A stretch of 64,000 nucleotides of DNA from Alosa alosa (taxonomy: Eukaryota > Chordata > Actinopteri > Clupeiformes > Clupeidae), in NCBI RefSeq assembly GCF_017589495.1, contig NC_063210.1, positions 11,841,567 to 11,905,566 on the forward strand. The letters are read 5' to 3'. A program made the translations under genes and the position numbers. Numbering within the stretch: the first letter of the stretch is position 1; every line of letters begins with the position of its first letter. The notes under the pieces are model-generated. The model worked only from the letters and a program-made list of their open reading frames with translations. It was not told the origin of the DNA and searched no databases. Shown here piece after piece: positions 11,380 to 23,000 of the stretch.

Positions 11380-11420
11380 GTAGCCTACCTTAACGCTGCA
11401 ATTCAGTGTAATTGGGCTAC
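11380..11420 (+). promoter_or_regulatory. IRE-like hairpin upstream of ferritin start
   Basis: A CAGTGT hexaloop (11404-11409) is closed by a perfect 5-bp stem, caatt/aattg. GTAGCC (11380) can pair with GGCTAC (11415) as a lower stem. Iron-responsive elements use a CAGUGN loop on a 5-bp stem with an unpaired C just below. Here that base is G and the lower stem needs a large one-sided internal loop, so it is non-canonical. It lies about 50 nt before the ATG. It would be in the 5'UTR only if the ttttcag at 11458 is not used as a splice acceptor. Confidence 0.3.
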
Positions 11421-11460
11421 ATTTCTCTCCTTCACAACTGTTTGTATTTGTTTTTCAGAA

Positions 11461-12788
11461 ATGCAGTCCGCCGTGAAACACAATTACCACCAGGAAAGTG
11501 AGGCAAACATTAATAAACTCATCAACATCAAGCTGACGGCATCCTACACATACCTTGCACTGGTAAGATACAATGTTTTTTTTCCCGAAGTTCATATTGA
11601 ATTCTGTTACAATTAGTAGATACTTTCTGTTGTGATGATATAACAGTAACCTATGTTTTATTATATACTTTCCCCAGGGTATGTACTTTGACAGGGATGA
11701 TGTGGCCCTGCCCAACTTCTCTAGTTTCTTCCTTGATCGCTCTGTGAAAGAGAGGGAGCAGGCAGAGAGTCTGCTGGAGTTCCAGAACAGCAGAGGCGGC
11801 AGAATCCTACTGCAGACCGTTGCTGTATGACTTCCACTTACTTGACTGGACATTTGTGTGTGTGTGTAGGCCTTTACATTTGAATTATGGTGACCAAAAA
11901 AAAACCCAGTAAAAGAACAACTGTGAAGAAGAGAAGCACAGTTTTGCCGGCTTTACTGTACTTTTTGGAAACAGGTTATTTTATTGTTTTAATCAGAGGT
12001 TGTGCATTGTTGTGTGTGTTATTGTGTGCTCATTATCCTCAGTGTTTGTTTGTTTCTGGTTACTGCAACAGGAGTTGTGTAATATGTCGGTCGGTTTCAT
12101 TTTGCAGAAGCCTACTCGTGAGGATTGGCGTGGCGGTTTGGATGCCATCAGTTTCTCTCTGGACTATCAGAAGGCTTTAAACAACTCCATCCTCGATGTC
12201 CATCGCATTGCCGGCACCCATGGCGACCCCCATGTAAGTCCTTTAGAGAAACTGTTGGATAAAGATAACCAGAGTTGCATTACATGTACATGCATGTGCA
12301 TGTCTGTCTGCGATAACATGTCTTATGGTGACTGTGAATCTTTATGTCTGTCTGCTTTAGTGAAGGCGATTAGTATATGCTTGCTGAACCCATTACAGGA
12401 AAGCTACACCTGGCTGGCGTGTAACTGAAGCAATCTGTTTTTTATGCATAAAAAAACATTTTAAAAGACTGGTCTGTTATTTCTGAACTTATGTGCCGCC
12501 ATCACGTCTGGTGTAGATACTTTGATTAGTTACAGTGGAAGCTAATTGTTGCAACAGACGCAAACACGAACGGACGAACGGCTTCAGTTACGTGCCAGGT
12601 GTAGTTTCCCAGTTACTTACCCATCCATTGTGTTCCAGCTGTGCGACTACCTGGAGAGCCACTTCCTGACAGACAGCCATGACACCATCAAGAAGCTGGG
12701 TGACTACATGGGCAGTCTTACCCGCCTCACGTCCAGTGAGCCCCACGGCAACATGGGAGACTATCTGTTTGATAAACACACTCTCTGA
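11461..12788 (+). CDS. Ferritin subunit, ferroxidase-site-degenerate
   Basis: Four coding exons: 11461-11562, 11678-11824, 12108-12233 and 12639-12788, giving 174 aa. All splices are phase 0, and the exon lengths of 147 and 126 nt match the classic ferritin heavy-chain gene. Ferritin subunits form a 24-mer iron-storage shell. Recognisable blocks are NYHQESEANINKLIN, DRDDVALPNF, NSRGGRI, DPHLCDYLESHFL and DYLFDKHTL. In human H-chain numbering, ligand positions E27, E61, H65, E107 and Q141 are K24, K58, Q62, Q104 and S138 here; only Y34 and E62 remain (Y31, E59). Three-fold channel acids D131 and E134 are kept (D128, E131). It therefore looks like a non-oxidising, L-like partner subunit. The exon 2 donor (GCT|GTATGA) is weak but gives the expected length. 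The ATG follows a possible acceptor by 2 nt, so a non-coding first exon is possible. Confidence 0.85.
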
Positions 12789-15664
12789 ACAGCGAGTGCC
12801 AGTAAGTGCCACTCATAAGGCGAGACAGTGGTGCTCAAAAGCCTGTTTTGTAGGATGTGCATGTGTGCTGCTTTAAATACATTAGAATTGGTCTACTTAT
12901 GCTGAACGTCATGGCTTTACAAATGACCCTCATCATACTCGTATCATATTTCGAATGTGTTTGGTTATTAGAGTAATGTAAAACAGCATGGATGCACATC
13001 ATCTCCTCTGTCGTGAAGGTAGTTCTCTTACCATAAAATAATGACAGCCATACCTCTGTATACCTCTGTATACTCCTTAGCATAAACCTGAATCACTTCC
13101 AGTGCAATACCTCAAGGTTAAACACCAAGATCTATCATAGTTTTTGGTGCTAGAAAGTTCTCAGTCATGGATAGATCAAACATTCCAGCAGGGTAGTTTT
13201 TGTATTTTCCTCGCTTCTACTCAGCAGTAAGCTCTTTGTATTACTTGGTTACACATTCCCTGTTGCATGCAACTCGGTGCATCACTTTTTAACCACATTT
13301 GGGCAACATTATCAAGAATAAAGTACAGTGAAACAAACAGACTTTTGCATTTGTATATTATTACTTCAGAAAATCTGGTGTGCTTGATCAATTTTAATAG
13401 TTGGGTGTTGTATATTGTACTTACAGTATGAGGATTTTGGTAATACTTCTATTATCCTACTCTCTTTCTTCAGACAGAATGTTTTTAATTGTATCTCAGA
13501 GAAGCATTTTATGAAAAAAGAAAATCTAAGCATACTATTATTTACTGATATCCATCACATAGTGTATGTTTTCATTTTGTAGATAAGTGCTGTATTCTGC
13601 TGAAAAGTCATGGCCATTTAGTGGGACTAGTTTATTTTCTTTAATGTAAAACTGTCAAGACAAGACAATCTAATGTGTGATGTAGGATGGTTAGCCCATA
13701 GATCATTAGACTATTATTATTATTATTAGTAGTAGTAGTATTCAATTAGATTTATATTAGATTACAGTATACTTTTAATTATTTAAAAAAATGTATAGAT
13801 GACTGTATATTCAAATATGGTCTGTGCACTGAAAATGCATGTATGATGTAGCTGATTTGGAATAGAGTTTTCAAGCCACTTCCAGCACCATGCATTGGAT
13901 AATGTTTCATCTTGTGTACTCTGTACATACAGTACAACATAAAGACTGTTTTTATAGCTGTATGTCTGGCCGTGAACAGATAAGAATGGAACTCTGAAAC
14001 CACAACGTGCTGACTCATTGTGTAGGTTAGATAGATCTCCACCCCACCAACCATTTTTTCCCTGTTTGACGCCAGAGAACGTATAGTTAAATGTATGGGA
14101 TATCCCTGATGTGGGTGGAAAATTGCATTGCCACTGAACAAAACAGGACAAAAGAGGAAGATGTACTATCTGACATACAGACATGAATGTAACAGACAGT
14201 TCTGTGTGGCGTCACAGTTGCTTTTTCATGCAGAATTAGTTTTTGGGTCATGCCTGTGTCAGCAACAAATGTAGCCTCAGAAAGGATCCAGTGAGTCGGC
14301 CCATACTGTATGTGGTGCTACCCTCTGACTGGCAAAGTTTTAAACAACTTGCTAAATACAAACAAGTGTGAGGCCACATTATAATGACTAGGGTAACTTA
14401 GTAATCATATGCTTCACCCCTCAAATTACCTAAACCCTCACCCTTTGTGGCTCTTTCTATGATGTAGATGTCCTCAACTGCTGATCTCACAAAAGGTGTG
14501 CTGTTGGGTTCATTTTAGTTCATGTGATTTGAAATATAGTCATTACTGAGACTTAATACTTGCTGAAGTTAGCAGGTAAATGCCCTCTGTGCTCTCGGTC
14601 CTGAAGTTTTCTTTACACTGCTCGTTGATAGTAGTCACCTTGTGTCAACCCAAAATTTTAGAAAAATCCTTAAATACTTAGCAACTACGTGTAAACTTTA
14701 ATCATGCAGCCTACATACCAATTAACATTTAAAAGCAATGTTTAAAGCGTTCAAAAAAGTAGAGCTGGTTATGCAAGTGGCATTGGACAAAAAAAGATCT
14801 ATGGTCTTTGTTGAGTTGAAACACCTTAGCCTGATAGTTTTTATTTTAAAGCAAGATTCCTGAACAAGCCAGGGTGAAGCCTTTCTTAGGTTTGTTAAAT
14901 TTTAACAGTAAGCATAATAATTTGCCAAATCTAAATAGGTCAACATGTCCTATGCGTCCTCACATACATTACAGATTGCAAGTTAGAAAAAAAAATGTGT
15001 TGTGACGTAGGGATTATTGCTCTGCACCTCAACTCTCTGTTGCCCTCTGCTGTTTGTTATTGTCATATTTCTTACTGGTGTGCCTGTCATCTCCACTGCA
15101 CACCACCAAAGGTGGTGGTGTGACATTATGATAAATATATCTTCAAGAATGCCATCGTCGAGTATTACATTAAACCTAGTAGCAACCCTCTCTCTGAGAT
15201 GAAGAAGGACCTTACTGCCTTGTTAGAAAGATCCACAGACTGTGGATGGATTTATAACAATGAGTATTTTTTTCTTTTTATCATGTGAATACCCCAGAGC
15301 TGTACATGCTCTACACGCTACCGAAAGTTCATATAGAAGCAAAAGGTAACCTTTCACTGTTCACTAGCTCATATGACTTGGGCGTATAAGGCAATAATTA
15401 TCAGGGTTTTTCCCCACTAACAAATTAATGGGAATATAATATTAAGTTCATTTATTATTAACTTCAATGTAAATGTTAAGATAGGAGATGGTGTTAAGAT
15501 GGTGTTGATGCAGAGATGGAAGAGATTGCATAATACACTTGCCTGGCATTTTACTGCCACTTCCTCCCCTTGTTGGACCACCAATCTAATTCAGCATAAT
15601 AAATTCCAAGACCGAATTAGAGGACGTAGAGTCCGTTGCTGACACAACTGACATGGCTGTAACA
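12789..15664. other. Ferritin 3' region and intergenic DNA up to gene I
   Basis: An AATAAA polyadenylation signal at 13317-13322 could end the ferritin transcript (3'UTR of roughly 550 nt). Beyond it I see only AT-rich DNA with a short (TTA/AGT)n tract near 13710-13740. From about 15.4 kb the sequence is paralogous to the region upstream of gene II's leader at about 45.49 kb. Confidence 0.5.
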
Positions 15665-15712
15665 ATGGAGTTTATGGTGTGGTTCCTTAGTCTGTGTGTA
15701 GCTCCTCTGTGG
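15665..15712 (+). CDS. Gene I exon 1: leader
   Basis: ATG in good context (aacaATGG) encodes MEFMVWFLSLCVAPLW, a hydrophobic signal-peptide core, and ends in phase 0 at a gtaagc donor. The gene II exon at 45665 is a close paralog, including flanking intron sequence. That conservation supports a real first exon. Confidence 0.7.
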
Positions 15713-17003
15713 GTAAGCAATCTTTCCTAACAATGTTGTGTACATGACAGAAGGTGTAGTTATCACGTATAGTTCACTTCATAGGTTATAACTGCAATTT
15801 GTATTGTAATTTTATATTCAAAATGGTGTTAATTAAATGATGAATGCATTAAGTCCACCTATGGTATTTTCACTGTTTTATGACATCACACCATGTAGAA
15901 TTCAACAATGATGAATACAAATAACTTTTTTAGATGCAATTAAGAATGTGTATACTGTACAACTAACTGAGTGAGATAGTTATAATGGAATCAATGAGTA
16001 TTTACTGGATTGGTAATCCAGCCTATTATTAGACATAATCTGATGTGGCATTCATGTGGCAATGTCTTCTGCTGGCTTATACTGATAAATATTACATTCA
16101 CTTTTGAGAGCTCACCATGTTTAAGAACATTTTAGAGCCAGAGGTATCCAGAAGTAATGAAAAAGCTTAATGCCTTATGGTATGGTATCTTCATAGTCCC
16201 ATTTATAAATCTCTTTTGGTAAATGCTCCTGAAGTTCTTCTGTCTTTGCAGGAGAAAGAAGCGTTAGCAATGACCTTACTTACTCCCTCAACTCCACAAG
16301 GTAAATTTCCCAGCTATTCTCTACCACTTCCTGCATGTATATTTGATCTGTGTGTGCGTGCGCGTGTGTGCGTGTGCCTGTGCAGGTGTGTGTGTGTGTC
16401 TGCCTGTGCTTGTGTCTGTGCCTGTCCGTCTGTGCGTGTGCGTGTGTGTGTGTGTGCGTGTGTGTGTGTGTGTGGTGGTGGTGGTGATGGTTGGTCGATG
16501 GATCTGTGAGAATGAATATTTGTGTGTCTACGTATGAAAAACTTGTGTGCACTGCTTTCATAAGACAGTTCTGCAACAAGAGATAATTATGTATTGTGCC
16601 AATATAATTATGTGTGTGTTATAAAAGCATACAAATATTTGTAAGTTAATATAAATGTCAATAAGAGAATAATATTTTCAAATACCTACTGAAGACTTTC
16701 CCTGTCTTTCACATTAGGATCCATTGTCTGTTACATGAGGGAATTGTTCAAAAATGTGTAATTACACACAGAAATATAACAATGCCTTTAATGTTACTCA
16801 CTGTCCTGGATGCAAAATGTCTAGTTAAAAAAATTGAGTTATTTTAGCTTAGCTATGGTTCTGAGCTGATAAAGACTGCTTTGAACCACACTACTGATTT
16901 GTTTGTTGAAATTAATTTCTGACTACACTGTGCAGGTTGGCAGTGCATTACAGAACAGTGGAAGCCAAATAACATTACTTCGTTTTACCAACATTATTAT
17001 TAT

Positions 17004-17037
<34 letters not shown>

Positions 17038-20000
17038 ATTTTATTTGTTATAGCGCCTTTCAAAGCACCCAAGGTCGCTTTACAAACACAGAAACAATAA
17101 TAATAATAATCAGTACACAAATTAAAAAACGTTTTGTATTGTGAGATGGAGTCGAGAGCACAAATGTGTGAGGGGAGTGAGTTTGGGTGCAGCATGGTTA
17201 CCATTGTGGTGAGCCTGATGTTTAGTACTGACAATAATCCAGCTGTAGGCTAGATGAATGTAGTGAACGAGAGGGTGTGTACATCTGTAGAAGTTCTGTG
17301 ATATATGGAGGGCAGAGGTTATTTGAAGGGCTTTGAATGTCATCAACAGGATTTTAATGTTGATCTGTTGAGAGACAGGGAGTCAGTGTAACTGTATCAG
17401 GAGAGTTAAGTTGAAGAATTACTGGCCATCCAGGATTTAATGTTGTCAAGGCAGCTAAACAGTTTCTTTAGTGTGCAGGTGCTATCAGGTGTGAGTGGCT
17501 AGTACAAATGTAAAGAGAGAGTAAAAGAGCCAGGCTACAGGGTACACTTGTCATTACACCTAAGTCCAGCAGATGATGGATAGCCTGGCTAGCGCCACCA
17601 CTTCTCAATGAGACGTGGTCTGGGAACCAATCGTTAATTTTCTCGTATTTGAAAAAAATGCCCAGATCCGTTTATTGGGTGCCACGGATGTCTATCAAAT
17701 GCGTCTGTGCATAGCTCATCATCGTCTTGCTTTCCCCCTTGTTCTGTGATTGGTCCCCTATCTCAGGCGAAAATTTGCTCCATGGTCTCCAGGCTGCCTT
17801 AGCAGCGTGAATCAAATCGCGCGCAAGGCAGCATGGGAACACCCAGGCTAGATGGTGGAGGTAATGCACTCCGTTTGCAAACTGTCAAAAAAAAACTCAC
17901 TGAAGAAGAAGAACAGGCCAGTGAACCCTTTTCGGTGAGCTTTGCAAACAGAGTGCATTACCACCATCTGCTGCACTGAGGTGTAATGGCAAGTGTACCC
18001 TGGAGCCTCGTTCTGGCCGCCGGGTGAATAAGGCGAATAGCAGTTGATTGTTGATCAACAATCTATTGGTCTTACAGTATATATAACTTGTGAGGTTCTG
18101 GAAACAACCAAATATTTTGGAATTGTATTTTAGGAAGGTCAGTATCAGTCAATCTTACTGCATTTACTTTTAAATGAATTTGGGTTTCAATTCAATTCAA
18201 CATGTAATTTTGCATTGAGAACCAAAGATACTGTTATGCTTCCCTTAGCCTTATTTCTCTATTCATATAACATTGATCTAGCATCTTGGGGCAGCCGTGG
18301 CCTACTGGTTAGCACTTCGGACTTGTAACCGGAGGGTTGCCGGTTCGAACCCCGACCAGTAGGCATGGCTGAAGTGCCCTTGAGCAAGGCACCCAACCCC
18401 TCACTGCTCCCCGAGCGCCACTGTTGTTGCAGGCCGCTCACTGCGCCGGGAGTAGTGTGTGCTTCACCTCACTGTGTGTTCACTGTGTGCAGAGCGTGTT
18501 TCACTAATTCACAGATCAAATTTCCCTCACGGGATCAAAAGATTATATATACTTAAACTTATACTAGCAATAATTGGGTCTCTCTTAATCTCCAGTTCTC
18601 TTGTAATTTCTGATGTAAATTTAACCCTTGAGGTTTTTTTTTTCGAAACGTTTAATTTTGACATCTTCATTTCAAGAGGCTATATCTTAAAATTGATAAG
18701 AGATAGACACTTTCTGTAAATTAGAGAAATATTAAGGATGACCCAAAGTTTATGTAGAGATTAAATGTTTATATCTAATTTGCATATTATGGCGTCATAT
18801 GGTGGCAGCCATCTTGGATTATAGAATTTTCATGAAAAGTTGCATGTTTGAATGATAAAATGCACCACTTCTTTCCCCCCAAAGTGTCCCTCACCTTCTG
18901 TATGCTATATTGCACAATACTGAATGCTCAGGTAAATAGTAAGTAGTAAACAAACTGTCTAAATCATTACTAATAAATGGCAGAAACCAACCAAATGCAT
19001 GTAGCGCTAGGCTGGCCTTTTGCTGTAGAGATTTTCCATTTACAGTAGGCACTCTGATTCCATGTATGGGGCACATATATATCATCCAGATAACACACAA
19101 ACACATGTAGACAAGACTTGTTTAGTGCAAAAGCTCACTTGTCACGGCAAGGCACAGATCAGGAGTGAGATGACGAGACAAGACAAGAGACAATGTTAGT
19201 ATTTTTTTTCTTTTTGTTGATGTTTTTTTTTTTGTTGTTTTTTTCTTAGCTGACGAAGACGCACACATCACAAGGACATGAACACACAAAAAGAACACAT
19301 AGTGTATGTCCTATGGTCAGGGAAATAGATAGCAAATCAACAGTGTAAATCATTACTAATAAATGGCTGACAATTTTTTTTTTATGTAGCAGGCCTTTTG
19401 CTGTAGAGATAATGACTCCCTATCCCTATCCATACAGGGCCGGCATTCCCATCATCTTGTGATAGACTATGCATGGCCTAATGGCTCCCCTGCCCCGTGT
19501 CACCACCTCTGCTCCTGCTGCGAGCAGCATGGCCAGATCTGCCTCGCGCGCGCGCCGAGTGGAGAGAATTTGCGCAGCTCGGACTAGGCCTACTGTCATT
19601 CTCATTGCGACTCCCCACACTGCCTCTACGTTCCCCCCTAACTGTCCTATGAGCACTTCGACCTCGTCTAACATACCCAGTGGCATTAGACAAAGGCTCC
19701 ACCACGTTACTGTCGTAGTGTTAATTTTGTCACCTATTTTTAATTTAGTCTTAGTCTTAGTCTTGTGACGAAATGTCCTTTTTAGTCTTTGTCATATTTA
19801 GTCATTCAAATATCATTTTTGTTAGTCAAGTTTTAGTCGACTAAAAGTCTCGTCATTTTAGTCTAGTTTTAGTCAAAAGAAAACTAAAGGTATCTTAGTC
19901 TTAGTCAGTTTTAGTCAACACATTTTAGTCTTTTTTATAACAAATTATTTCTGATTACCATTTGAGTCAAATAGTGTTTCACACCAGATGTGGTAAAATA

Positions 20001-23000
20001 TAATATATATGAGTTGTTTGCAATATTGAACCAACTTGTATGTAAAAACAGTTCTGCAACACTGTCTACTGTCTAAGATATGCCAGTTTAAATCATACAG
20101 TATGAATCCACACAATAAGCAAAGTGCAAAGACAATAAGCAAGGTGGTTCAGTGAGTAGGCCTATTGTGTAGACTAATTATAGGCTACTGTTGAAGTAGG
20201 TCTAATCTTTTTTTTTTTTTAGCTAGGGTTAGTTAAGTGGTCCTGAAACTGAAAAAGTTTGAGAAACACTGTCATAGGCCAAAGTATTAATGTTTTACTC
20301 TGCCTTGCTAGATGGCGATATGCTCCCAAACACAACACATTCCCCAAACAGACTCTCCATCTTAGCCATAGCTAACTTGCTAGCGAACTTTCCATATTAG
20401 CTTACTTGCTAGCAAACCTTGCATCATCAGTCTACTGTAACTAGTTAAATAGTTGACATTACATGATGAACATTTTCGTATGGACATTCTGGGGGATGTT
20501 AATTTGTATGAGAGAAGCTTCAACTTCTGGGTATGTAGCATTGTGGCATAAAGCTTAGGTAGTTAGCTTGCTAACTCTGGCATAAATCTCCAGTGTTCTT
20601 GTTCTATGTAGTTTCGTGTTGTAGCCACAGGGTTGCAGCAACAGCACATAGACTAGCCTACAGAAAAGCTGTTGCGTATGAACTCATTCGGAATATTTTG
20701 AAAACGTAACAGCTAGATATTCTGTCTTCTTATTTTGTAGACGAAAATGAAGAGAGAGATTTTATCTTAGTTTTTATTTCATGCAAAACATTTTAGTCTC
20801 GTCTTTTTTTGTCAACAATAATGCATCTTTAGATAGTCTTAGTGTTTCAGGACATTAATGCCGTCTCGTCATCGTCTCGTCTTAGTCATGAAAAAAAAGG
20901 TCGTTGACGAACATATTTCCTCTCATCTAGTCTGACGAAATTAACCCTATACTGTCGCCGCGATTGCGGAGAGGCACACGGTCAGAAGACAGAAGCTAGC
21001 GCTACATGGACATTACCTCCAGCCTCGTTCGCCACACCACTAAACACCCTGCTAACTTCCCGATGAACACCCAAGGCGGAGCAAGATACTTCGTCGTAGT
21101 TCATGTCTATGGGCGCGAAATGGGGATCGAATCCTGTCTGCATAAAAAGGCGTGTCGATGACGTATTGATGGCGTGACGTTGTAACCGCCAACAGCAGCG
21201 GCATAAATAACCGGCGCACATCTGATATAAAGTCGATTTTCTCCAGACTGGAATGCTCAAAAATGCTAAAAATGTACCTGAAATGTTCAGAAGGGTTTGA
21301 GGATCATGAAAATGTGCCCGAAATTCACATTCCTAACTCTATAGAACCAAGACCTTAACATATGTGGTAAAATTCTGAGCTATGCCCATAGACTTCAATG
21401 GAGCAGTCGCTGCCTTTGCTCTGCATAAAGGGGGATTATGACCCCCCCTCGTGCGATCTGGGTTCCCGGAAGTGGCTCCTGATGAAATATCTTGCTCCGT
21501 GGTAAAACCACAAACGATTCAACGTTTGTGCTTGGTGTAAGCTAAACTCTCACTTTGTCCAGCTGCATCATTGCAAGGCAGGGATGCATCTGAAGCCTCA
21601 CTAAACGAATCACCGTCATTTTCTGAAGGCAGATATTCCCCTTCAGAATCAGGGTCCGCGAATAGAAGACCCAACACTTCATTTCGGGTAAACTTTTTTG
21701 ATGCCATTAGACGATAATCTAATGCAAATACTCGCTGACGTTGACAATATCGCTCTGATAAAGTGGCTCACATGCACACTAGCTCCGGTATTGCACGCAC
21801 TGATTCAATACAAGCTTGAAAGCTTTGTTTAAAGCATGACCTTTTTTGGACTCGGGGATGACGTATGACATGTCTGCCATCTAGTGGAGTGGAGGTCGAA
21901 CGAAATATGACACCCTATTTGACTAAATCGGCCTTTTATTCAGTACCGCATCTTGTTGAGTAAACTCGACCGTGGCACCTAGAGGGTTAAATGACAATTA
22001 TTAGGGCCCGAGCACCGAAGGGCGCAAGGCCCTATTGTTTTTGTAAGGATTAATATTATTATTATTTTTCACTATTATTAGGGCCCGAGCACCGAAGGGC
22101 GCAAGGCCCTATTGTTTTTGTAAGGATTATTATTATTCAGTATTATTGTTATTCCACTTTTTTGCTTTCCTGTTTTTGACGTGGTTAACATGGTCGAAAA
22201 CTCTTGAAATTTGGCACACACTTCAGGTGTCACGCATCGCAGCTAGGTAAAAAAGCTTGGCCCCGGGTATGGCCCAGAGACTCGCTAGCGCCCCCTTACG
22301 CCCCCTTAGATGACTGATCCCGTGGTGGGCATATACTTCCAGCTACACACACCAAATTTGGTAGGTGTCTGTATCTCCCCAAGATGAACGACTTTCGTAT
22401 GTACAATACATTAGCCACGCCCAACAGGAAGTGAGGTATTTGGGATTTTGTGCAGACTAATATGTGATGAAATATGTGATGAATCATGATGCCAAAAGAG
22501 GTGCTTCCCATGGGTGAAAACGCATGAAATTTGGCACACACATCAAGTGATACAGTAAATAGACAGGGATAAAAGCTTGGCACCGGGCGTTGCCCAGGAA
22601 CTCCATAGCGCCCCCTTATGTCACTGTGACTTGTGGTTGGCATATAGTTTTAGATACACACACCAAATTTGGTGGGTGTATGTAACTCCCAAAAACAAAC
22701 AACTTTTGTATTAACATGCCATTAGCCACGCCCACAGGAAGTGAGGTAATTGAGAATTTGTGCGTTGTGGACATGATCAATTTTAACGTACTCCTCCTAG
22801 ACGGTTGATCCGATTCATGTCAAAGTTGGTATACATGACGCCGAGATGTTCCTGATTCTAAATTGTGAAGCCTTTTTTTGATATGTTGTAATTTGATGAA
22901 ATGGCGAAATTATGAATTTTAATACCCTTCGACACAAACAGTAAATGTGTCATAATTCATCGTGCAAATGTCACAGGTCATTGAAGACCATGTTAATGAT

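Larger units (their letters stand above)
18621..21990. mobile_element. piggyBac-like element, degenerate
   Basis: The left end is TTAACCCTTGAGG and the right end CCTAGAGGGTTAA. These are inverted CCCT termini inside TTAA, the target site of piggyBac transposons. Near the right end a minus-strand ORF (21519-21707) resembles a piggyBac-type transposase N-terminus. The rest of the coding region is unrecognisable. A hAT element is inserted inside. Boundaries rest on short termini. Confidence 0.4.

Noticed and set aside
11455..11853. 132-codon minus-strand ORF across ferritin exons 1 and 2
   Set aside because: It is the antisense of a clear ferritin gene.
18287..18360. Possible tRNA gene from A-box and B-box-like motifs
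   Set aside because: The motifs belong to a tRNA-derived SINE present three times in the window with a conserved non-tRNA body.
19426..19705. Overlapping ORFs on both strands in a GC-rich patch inside the piggyBac-like element
   Set aside because: No recognisable domain; interrupted by the hAT insertion; likely relic interior.
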